Shown: positions 31,624-36,878 of the stretch, piece by piece
Layout of the letters: each line of letters starts with the position of its first letter
How positions within the stretch are numbered: position 1 is the first letter of the stretch
Assembly: GCA_964361645.1 (NCBI GenBank)
Contig: CAYIBK010000009.1
Location: forward strand, 1-36,878
Direction: 5' to 3'
DNA length: 36,878 nucleotides
Source of the DNA: 2-01-FULL-39-33 sp964361645
Lineage (GTDB): Bacteria > Patescibacteriota > Patescibacteriia > 2-01-FULL-39-33
The notes under the pieces: model-generated
Databases searched by the model: none
The model's input: only the letters and a program-made list of their open reading frames with translations
What the model was told of the DNA's origin: nothing
Made by a program: the position numbers and the translations under genes

Positions 31624-33144
31624 TTATTCCACCCTGGGTCGATACTGCAGAGCTTCAGCAATATGCTCTACCAAGATATTTTCTTTATCTGCTAAATCTG
31701 CAATAGTTCGGGCAACTTTAATTATACGATAATAAGCCCTGGCCGAAAGATGGAGTTTATCTGTGGCTTGTCTTAGAATATTCTTGCTGGCACTATCTAA
31801 AAGACAATATTTTTTTAATTGCTCCGGGCCCATCTCGGAATTATCAATGATGTTTTCATTACTAAACCTGGCCATCTGAATATTACGAGCCAGTTGCACG
31901 CGTGAGCGGATAGTTTCTGAATTCTCTCCGATATTTTCGCTTTCTAATTTAGAAAAGCTTATCCTTGGAACTTCCACATGAAGATCGATGCGATCAAGCA
32001 GTGGGCCAGAGGCGCGCTTTTGGTATTTTATAACTTGAGCCAGATTACAAGTACATTCTTTGGTTGGATCTAAGTAAAAGCCACAAGGGCAGGGATTCAT
32101 CGCCGCCACTAACATGAATTTAGCTGGAAAACGCAAAGTGCCAGAGACCCGAGAAACTGAAATCACTCCGTCTTCCAGAGGCTGTCTTAAATTTTCTAAA
32201 ACATTTTTAGGGAATTCCAAAAATTCATCCAAAAATAAAACGCCTCTGTGAGCCAAAGATATTTCTCCCGGCCTAGGCCAAGTGCCGCCACCCACCAGTG
32301 CCACGCCAGAGGCAGTGTGGTGCGGGCCACGAAACGGCCTTTGAGTTATAAGTGGCTTGTCGGATGAGAGCAATCCAGCAGCACTATAAATTTTAGTAAC
32401 TTCCAAACTTTCATCGGCTGACATACGAGGTAAAATAGATACTACAGCTTTAGCCAACATAGTTTTACCAGAACCTGGCGGACCAGACATTAAAATATTA
32501 TGACTGCCGGCGGCGGCAATCTCCAGCGCCCTCTTAGCTTGTTCTTGGCCTTTGATATAAGCCATATCCACATCAAATAATCTAATATCAAAATCATTAT
32601 TGCTGCTTGCCACATATCTGGGTATTTGGCTTTCACCTCTTAAATGATTGGCTAACTGTTTGATATTTTCCACGCCAAAAACATTTAGGCCATCAAGTAA
32701 ACTAGCTTCTCTGGCATTGGCTTGGGGCAAAAAAATATTCTTTATGCCTCGCCTTTTACACATATCGGCAATGGATAAAACGCCGCTGACTGGGCGCAAA
32801 TAGCCATCTAAAGACAGTTCGCCAATAAAAAGATTGTTTTTAAAATCTTCTAATTTTATCTGATTGGTTTTTAACAAGCAAGCCACAGCAATGGGTAAAT
32901 CATAATAAGCGCCCATCTTTTTTAAATCAGCCGGCGCTAAATTGATAGTGACATTGCCTCGCGGAAATTCTAATTCGGAATTTTTCACCGCGCTTCTCAC
33001 TCGGCTTTTTGATTCGTCCACCGCCTTATCCGGCAAGCCGACGATATACATCCCCGGTGTGCCATGCGGAGAATTGTCAGCTTCCACTTCCACCGGTATG
33101 GCATCAAGCCCGATAATGGCAGCTGATAAAATTCTAACAGACAT
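31624..33144 (-). CDS. comM: ComM/YifB-type Mg-chelatase-like AAA+ ATPase
   Basis: ComM is a hexameric helicase that supports branch migration in natural transformation. This 506-residue protein has the N-terminal Lon-substrate-like domain (IIGLDAIPVEVEADNSPHG and GLPDKAVDESKSRVRSA), Walker A GPPGSGKTML (about 222-231), Walker B GVLFLDEFLEF and a C-terminal Mg-chelatase region with RIDLHVEVPR and a final YRIIKVARTIADLA segment. The CPCGFYLDPTKECTC zinc-like Cys cluster is present as in the family. Confidence 0.95.
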   Translation of the reverse strand: MSVRILSAAIIGLDAIPVEVEADNSPHGTPGMYIVGLPDKAVDESKSRVRSAVKNSELEFPRGNVTINLAPADLKKMGAYYDLPIAVACLLKTNQIKLEDFKNNLFIGELSLDGYLRPVSGVLSIADMCKRRGIKNIFLPQANAREASLLDGLNVFGVENIKQLANHLRGESQIPRYVASSNNDFDIRLFDVDMAYIKGQEQAKRALEIAAAGSHNILMSGPPGSGKTMLAKAVVSILPRMSADESLEVTKIYSAAGLLSSDKPLITQRPFRGPHHTASGVALVGGGTWPRPGEISLAHRGVLFLDEFLEFPKNVLENLRQPLEDGVISVSRVSGTLRFPAKFMLVAAMNPCPCGFYLDPTKECTCNLAQVIKYQKRASGPLLDRIDLHVEVPRISFSKLESENIGENSETIRSRVQLARNIQMARFSNENIIDNSEMGPEQLKKYCLLDSASKNILRQATDKLHLSARAYYRIIKVARTIADLADKENILVEHIAEALQYRPRVE

Positions 33145-33185
33145 TAAGATGGTTTATTAATAATTATTAAGAATTCCTCTTTTTT

Positions 33186-33276
33186 TGTCATTGCGAAGAA
33201 CGAAGTGATGAAGCAATCTCATATTTATATTAAATGGGATTGCTTCCACCGCACCAAGTGCGGGGTCGCAATGACA
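33186..33276. repeat. Palindromic intergenic element
   Basis: Ends TGTCATTGCGA and TCGCAATGACA are perfect 11-bp inverted repeats, and inner GAAGCAATC/GATTGCTTC pair as well. The type resembles palindromic elements seen in many draft bacterial genomes. It lies between comM and the F-domain gene. Confidence 0.8.
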
Positions 33277-33324
33277 CGATTTAATTTAATTATAGCAGGA
33301 TAAAAATTTTTCTAAAAATAAAAA

Positions 33325-33346
33325 ACGCTGGAAATTTTTCCAGCGT
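33325..33346 (-). terminator. Terminator after the F-domain gene
   Basis: ACGCTGGAA and TTCCAGCGT form a 9-bp stem with a 4-base loop; on the minus strand a T-rich stretch follows. Confidence 0.85.
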
Positions 33347-33374
33347 GTATTTTATGATAAACAATTCAATAGAA

Positions 33375-33950
33375 TTAATTAGCTAATCTTTGAAAGATAT
33401 CACCTAAACCGCCGACTTCATAACCAAAGTCAATCAAGTCTATCTCACCTTCACAGAACAATCTGGATTCATCCATTGGCGCCGCTAAAGTATTGCCCTC
33501 TCTTACTTCATCATAAAACTTCTTCACCGCTTTACCCAGCGCGCCACTGCAGTAAATTTGCGCGGATTTAAGAGAAGTTAAAATAGGCACACCTGCAGCC
33601 TCAGAAACGCCCAGAGCGGCATAAAAGTTATCATATTCATCGGCTTTGGTGGGCACGGAACCGAGAGCCAAATGCATGAGCACTATATCCAACTTTCCGC
33701 TCATTTCACCGGCTTTGATTAAATTAATCTCCAGTGGTCCGAAAAATTTATTATGCCTAGCAAGAGCTTCGTAAAAAGACGAGCCATGAGCGATTTCAGA
33801 CATAATTACAACCAAATCCTTAGCAAAGGGATTATTCGGATTAAGACCCTTTAAAATCAGTTTCAAAGATTCCACAATCGGCATGCCAGCTTCCATTAAA
33901 TCTCTTAAATCGCTCCAAAAATGCCTGATAGTTTTCGCCATAGTCAACAT
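33375..33950 (-). CDS. Soluble type II secretion F-domain protein (PilC/GspF-like)
   Basis: This 191-residue protein has two T2SSF-type halves (about 10-93 and 105-190). The first has LRDLMEAGMPIVESLKLILKG and then HGSSFYEALARHNKFFGPLEINLIKAGEMSGKLDIVLMHLA, the typical GxSxxEAL and AGExSG features. The second resembles it more loosely (LGVSEAAGVPILTSLKSA, FGYEVGGLGDIFQRLA). The membrane helices that link such halves in PilC/GspF are absent, so it should be cytosolic. It has an AGGAG ribosome site and its own promoter. Its function is unclear; a platform partner in a pilus-like machine is possible. Confidence 0.8.
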   Translation of the reverse strand: MLTMAKTIRHFWSDLRDLMEAGMPIVESLKLILKGLNPNNPFAKDLVVIMSEIAHGSSFYEALARHNKFFGPLEINLIKAGEMSGKLDIVLMHLALGSVPTKADEYDNFYAALGVSEAAGVPILTSLKSAQIYCSGALGKAVKKFYDEVREGNTLAAPMDESRLFCEGEIDLIDFGYEVGGLGDIFQRLAN

Positions 33951-34013
33951 AAATCTGTCTCCTTTTGATGGTTTTGGCGGTGGTTTGGATTAATCCACTA
34001 AAGAACTTCAATT

Positions 34014-34042
34014 ATTTAAACACATATTTTATTTTTTATCAA
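34014..34042 (-). promoter_or_regulatory. Promoter of the F-domain gene
   Basis: Minus strand: TTGATA (34042-34037), 17-base spacer, TTAAAT (34019-34014). It overlaps the end of lspA. Confidence 0.5.
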
Positions 34043-34491
34043 GCTGGCTGTTTTTTAAAAAAACTTTTACTAATAATAATTAGAACTCCAAACACAATCA
34101 TCACATCTGCCAGATTGAAAACACTGTAATATTTTAAATCAAGATAATCAATAACCGCTCCATAAAATAACCGATCAATTAGATTTGATAAAGCTCCCAA
34201 AATAATAAAAGTTAGACCAAAGATATTGAAAATATTTTTATGTTTATACTCTAAAAATAAAACTATAATTAAAAATGGAATAATTATCAAATAAAACGAA
34301 ATGATTAAATAATAGTTTAGGTTTAAGCCAAAAGCAATGCCAGAATTAACAGCTAATTTTAATTTCAAAATATCGCCCAAAATAAAATATTCCCCGGTTG
34401 AATGAACGGAGAATATTTTTTTGAGTGATATATCTAATAATAATAAATTAAGGGCGACAATATTGATTAACCAATATTTTAAATTGAACAT
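34039..34491 (-). CDS. lspA: Lipoprotein signal peptidase II
   Basis: LspA removes the signal peptide of diacylglyceryl-modified prolipoproteins. The 150-residue protein has four helices and the two catalytic Asp motifs: ALSNLIDRLFYGAVIDYL and FNLADVMIV, plus NSGIAFG before them. It starts 2 bases after the DksA/TraR-type gene stop. Together with lgt it covers two steps of lipoprotein maturation. Confidence 0.95.
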   Translation of the reverse strand: MFNLKYWLINIVALNLLLLDISLKKIFSVHSTGEYFILGDILKLKLAVNSGIAFGLNLNYYLIISFYLIIIPFLIIVLFLEYKHKNIFNIFGLTFIILGALSNLIDRLFYGAVIDYLDLKYYSVFNLADVMIVFGVLIIISKSFFKKQPA

Positions 34492-34493
34492 AA

Positions 34494-34871
34494 TTATTTC
34501 CGAGTGATAGCCCTTTTACAAGAAACGCAAGAGCCGGATTCGGGCCGGACTTTTAATCTTTCTATTTCAATGGGCTGATTGCAATGGCTACAAATTCCAT
34601 AAGTGCCATCGGCCATTTTTTTAATAGATTTTTCTATATCGCGCAATTCTTTTTCCAATTCCCTCTCTACAGAAATATTTTTGGCGTAATCAGCCACTTC
34701 CACGGCATTATCTTCGGCGCTTTCTCCATATTGGGGAAAATCGGCGTTAAAATTAATCTCGGCACCTGGCTCACTAATTTCTTGATGCCCAATACTTCTT
34801 AGTTGGCCTAAAAGCGCTTCCTTTCTTTCTTCAAGTTGTTTGGTAAAACTTTCTAGTAACTGCTTATCCAT
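34494..34871 (-). CDS. DksA/TraR-type zinc-finger protein
   Basis: This 125-residue protein has an N-terminal coiled-coil (KQLEERKEALLGQLRSIG, then ISVERELEKELRDIEKSIKKM) and a C-terminal four-Cys zinc finger (CSHC and CVSC, about 95-119), as in DksA/TraR regulators of RNA polymerase. I use the ATG at 34871; a longer open frame to 35006 has an unlikely low-complexity start. The TATACT and a CCCC-GGGG palindrome at 34898-34916 may be its control region. It precedes lspA by 2 bases. Confidence 0.85.
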   Translation of the reverse strand: MDKQLLESFTKQLEERKEALLGQLRSIGHQEISEPGAEINFNADFPQYGESAEDNAVEVADYAKNISVERELEKELRDIEKSIKKMADGTYGICSHCNQPIEIERLKVRPESGSCVSCKRAITRK

Positions 34872-35009
34872 AGATTTGTTATTAATCGTAAACTTAAAAT
34901 ACCCCTGGGGGAATTTATAGTAGTATAGCAGAAAAAAAAGAGAAAAAAAAGGAGCGCAAGTTTTGCTTCCCTTACATGGGTTTGTGTGGAAGTGACTTAC
35001 GCTCACGGA

Positions 35010-35260
35010 CTCTCGAGTCTGTCTTGACTATCGCCAATAGTTGGCTGGCAAGGGTCAAGAAATGCATGACCTAAGAGGTTTGGCTTACTCGAACAGTAAA
35101 CACAATGTCTTCTACCGAATACCGGTCGTAAACTCTCTTTTTGGAGATCGACCTATCAAAGTCGCGTGGATGGAGGTAGTTCGATTATTCCTCCGAAAAT
35201 GCGAGGTTATCAAGTAAAAGACAGGGAGTTAACATCAATAATAGCTAACCCCAGTTAAAT
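35010..35260 (+). other. Structured intergenic region, possible ncRNA
   Basis: The region is more GC-rich than the surrounding intergenic DNA and contains several short hairpins in a row: GACTC/GAGTC (35020-35031), ACTAT/ATAGT (35027-35041), GGTCA/TGACC (35053-35071), GGTCG/CGACC (about 35124-35154) and GGAGG/CCTCC (35172-35194) with a T-loop-like TTCGATT. A 51-codon open frame (35062-35217) overlaps it. I see no tRNA, tmRNA, RNase P or 6S signature. The strand is uncertain. Confidence 0.35.
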
Positions 35261-35540
35261 ATAGTGCTAAATAAGCTTAAATCTCAAGATAAATATTATT
35301 TAACGGGGTAAAATTAATAGCAATTCCCTTTAAAGGTTGTTAAAAAGAACACTTAATAATGATTACCATAATCACTACAATGATTATATCATACTTTTTA
35401 ATCAATGTCAATATAAAATATTGACTAAAATTAGATAAAAATTGTCTATTTTATATTTTATATCCCCATATCTTACTAATAAGTTATCAACTAGTTATCA
35501 ACAACCCCTAAAAACAAAGAAATGATAACTTTATTATCAC
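35261..35540. other. AT-rich stretch with two TTATCAAC sites
   Basis: No gene is seen. AGTTATCAAC occurs twice at an 11-base period (35482-35491 and 35493-35502). These resemble relaxed DnaA boxes, but no initiation genes are nearby. A short palindrome TGATTA-CCA-TAATCA lies near 35359-35373. Confidence 0.3.
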
Positions 35541-35569
35541 TTGACATTTTGTCCATAGTTTGCTATACT
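35541..35569 (+). promoter_or_regulatory. Promoter of the GC-rich orphan gene
   Basis: TTGACA (35541-35546), 17-base spacer, TATACT (35564-35569): near-perfect consensus. The start near 35576 gives a leader of about 200 bases. Confidence 0.85.
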
Positions 35570-35575
35570 ATTATA

Positions 35576-35774
35576 AATAGTCAAAATAGCACCTTTGAAA
35601 ACTAAACAAGGTAAAGAATATTTTGAGATGAGCGTCTTGGACGCTATAAAACAAGTAGTTTTTAAAACGCTCATCTCAACCAAGAGATAAGACTGTAGCC
35701 CCACAGCATGGGGTAACTAGCTCTCTAAAAGTCCCTAAAGGATATGGAGAGCAAATCAAAACTGGAGGTGTGCC
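35576..35774 (+). promoter_or_regulatory. Structured leader with mutually exclusive hairpins
   Basis: TTGAGATGAGCG (35623-35634) can pair with CGCTCATCTCAA (35668-35679), but its end also pairs in the local hairpin AGCGTC-TTG-GACGCT (35631-35645), so the two structures exclude each other. CCCCA/TGGGG (35699-35713) and GCTCTC/GAGAGC (35720-35752) follow. The ribosome site GGAGGTG (35764-35770) follows the last stem. An attenuator or riboswitch-like role is possible. Confidence 0.5.
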
Positions 35775-36644
35775 ATGAGCACAAGCCAAAAGACGAAAAA
35801 GACAAACGGTCTCTGGACAATGACAAAGGGTGAGTTCGAAGAAAGCGTGACGGCTCTTGAAAGAGCGGTCGTCTCACATGGAGGCAATCCCCGCGATCTA
35901 TTCGATCTCTTCCGCACGGACGACGAGTATGCTGGCCGCATCGCGCAAGCGATGATGCGCAAGGGTCTCGTCGGCTCCATCGAGTCGCGCCTGGCTCGGG
36001 TGGTTCTCGGTCGCAACATCTTCACCGATGCCGACTGGATGAGCTACTACGACGCCAAGTTCACCAAGAAGCAGATCCGCGAAGCCGGAAAATTTCCATG
36101 GAGCGAAGACATCCTCAACGGTCCCTGCCCCTTCAACTCGGGCAAGCTAGTGAAAGACACTCACTTCGCCTTCCTGGGGATCTCGGGCATCAACGGCTCT
36201 CCGCTCACGGTGGCGAAGTGGCTCCAACTGCATCCAGCAACGGGTCAGCCGAAGTTCTACTGCAACACCGATCCGTGGCACGTGGGCCAACCCCACACCG
36301 ATGTGGCGACCATGCAACTGCGCTGGTACCTCATGCTGAGGGATATCGTTCCCGGCTCGACGTCGAAGACGCCCGAAGAGCAGGTGGCGATGCTTCCCGA
36401 AGGCTACGAAGTGCCGACGACCATCATGGAAGTCACCAAGGATATCCTCGTCTTTCGCAAGACTGGCGAGCGTCCCAACGGATCACGGTGGGCGGCATGC
36501 ACCGAGCGTACAGTGAAGACCGACAAGGTTTCTGCTGGCGTCGTCTCGTGTGTCGGCTTCTTCGGCGAGTTCGGCCTCCGCGTCGGCAACTGGTTCGGCA
36601 GTCGCTTCGACAGTGTTGGCCTCGGTGCGTCCCGGAAGTTCTGA
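35775..36644 (+). CDS. GC-rich orphan protein, unknown function
   Basis: This 289-residue protein starts at the ATG after GGAGGTG. Its codons end mostly in G or C, unlike all neighbours, so it was probably acquired from a different genome. It has no membrane or signal segment. Recognisable stretches include FTDADWMSYYDAKFTKKQIREAGKFPWSEDIL, GPCPFNSGKLVKDTHFAFLGI, QLHPATGQPKFYCNTDPWHV and EEQVAMLPEGYEVPTTIMEVTKDILVFRKTGERPNGSRWAACTE. I recognise no family or catalytic motif; it is rich in aromatic residues and may be a phage-like or mobile-element protein. It ends at a strong terminator. Confidence 0.7.
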   Translation: MSTSQKTKKTNGLWTMTKGEFEESVTALERAVVSHGGNPRDLFDLFRTDDEYAGRIAQAMMRKGLVGSIESRLARVVLGRNIFTDADWMSYYDAKFTKKQIREAGKFPWSEDILNGPCPFNSGKLVKDTHFAFLGISGINGSPLTVAKWLQLHPATGQPKFYCNTDPWHVGQPHTDVATMQLRWYLMLRDIVPGSTSKTPEEQVAMLPEGYEVPTTIMEVTKDILVFRKTGERPNGSRWAACTERTVKTDKVSAGVVSCVGFFGEFGLRVGNWFGSRFDSVGLGASRKF

Positions 36645-36682
36645 ACCTTGTAACCTTGAGGGCTTGTCCCTCTTTAACCCTT

Positions 36683-36727
36683 GAGCCTTCGGCGCGAATT
36701 TTTTTCGTAGCGCCGGAGGCTCTTTTT
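36683..36727 (+). terminator. Strong Rho-independent terminator
   Basis: GAGCCTTCGGCGC pairs with GCGCCGGAGGCTC (one G-T pair) around a 14-base loop rich in T, followed by TTTTT. Confidence 0.92.
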
Positions 36728-36728
36728 C

Positions 36729-36878
36729 TTTTATATTAATTTTTGCTATTATTACTTTGTCTGCTAATGCAGGTGCGGTCACGGCTTCGCCTCGCGGACG
36801 CCTCTTCTTTTAAGAGATCACCTGAGTATCGTTGTCTACGGATCGCGATAGTGTGTGATAAAGAGTAGAGATGGAACT
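36729..36878 (+). other. GC-hairpin-rich leader with a possible next start
   Basis: No complete gene. The stretch has GC hairpins (GGCTTCGCC and CGCGGACGCC among them) in an otherwise AT-rich context and ends with a possible ATG at 36871. It resembles the leaders of the other stand-alone genes and is cut by the window edge. Confidence 0.3.

Noticed and set aside
34872..35006. Longer N-terminus for the DksA/TraR protein
   Set aside because: The extra residues are low-complexity and aromatic, unlike the family, and they run across the likely promoter and palindrome.
35062..35217. 51-codon open frame on the plus strand
   Set aside because: It has only a weak ribosome site, its start lies in a hairpin loop, and frames of this length are common by chance; the hairpins fit an RNA better.
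35482..35502. Tandem TTATCAAC sites as a replication origin
   Set aside because: They differ from the DnaA box consensus, there are only two, and no dnaA or dnaN gene is nearby. A single exact TTATCCACA at 19869-19877 is also compatible with chance.
36098..36782. Open frames on both strands over the GC-rich gene
   Set aside because: High GC removes stop codons in other frames; the 289-residue frame alone has a good ribosome site and promoter.
1..36878. tRNA, rRNA, tmRNA or CRISPR arrays
   Set aside because: I saw no tRNA-like T-arm with acceptor pairing, no rRNA segments and no regularly spaced repeats.

Overview
The window looks like part of a genome from the Patescibacteria (Candidate Phyla Radiation). 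It is AT-rich, and most core genes are tightly packed on the minus strand without Shine-Dalgarno sequences. It carries the VirB2/TrbC-like pilin typical of this group, soluble type II secretion F-domain and ClpP-like proteins, and many small membrane proteins of unknown function. UGA acts as a stop (for example at 203-205), so this is the standard bacterial code rather than the Gracilibacteria code. I cannot name a class or species from the sequence alone.

Layout. Positions 1-7448 (minus strand) hold a partial membrane gene coupled to a zinc-ribbon protein, a pilin, Lgt, a 72-residue orphan, phosphoenolpyruvate synthase, pyruvate kinase and two small membrane proteins. Positions 7498-9492 (plus strand) hold three stand-alone orphan genes, each with its own consensus-like promoter, hairpin-bearing leader and terminator. 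Positions 9503-15130 (minus strand) are a copper and oxidative-stress block: peroxiredoxin, an easily missed 53-residue rubredoxin, CopA, an HMA-DsbD-like-cupredoxin fusion, CsoR with a clear operator, a membrane cupredoxin and a SHOCT protein. Two 143-bp structured repeats lie upstream of two of these genes.

Positions 15364-19793 are an eight-gene operon of membrane-anchored or membrane-embedded proteins, several cysteine-rich: a CEYCCG/CGC protein, a small protein sharing its C-terminal NLPNMVGGC ending, a tandem thioredoxin-fold protein, two related CxxC membrane proteins, DUF1573 and two unknowns. Its promoter overlaps a palindrome that recurs at the promoter of the neighbouring blaI-M56 peptidase pair (19893-21488), so BlaI probably controls both units. 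Further upstream are a second DUF1573, a CcdA-like transporter and two more unknowns. Together these look like a little-described envelope thiol/metal system, which is the best candidate for something new in this window.

Positions 23947-26665 hold groEL-groES under a perfect CIRCE element and a ClpP-like protease. Positions 26753-30002 hold an O-antigen-ligase/radical-SAM fusion with a nucleotidyltransferase-like partner. The rest holds an M23 LysM endopeptidase, ComM, a soluble F-domain protein, LspA and a DksA/TraR protein. After about 900 bp of structured non-coding DNA comes a GC-rich orphan gene (35775-36644) of visibly different base composition.

The 100-N run at 20908-21007 is an assembly artefact. 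The same 55 bp stands on both sides, and removing the N run plus one copy restores a single in-frame M56 gene.
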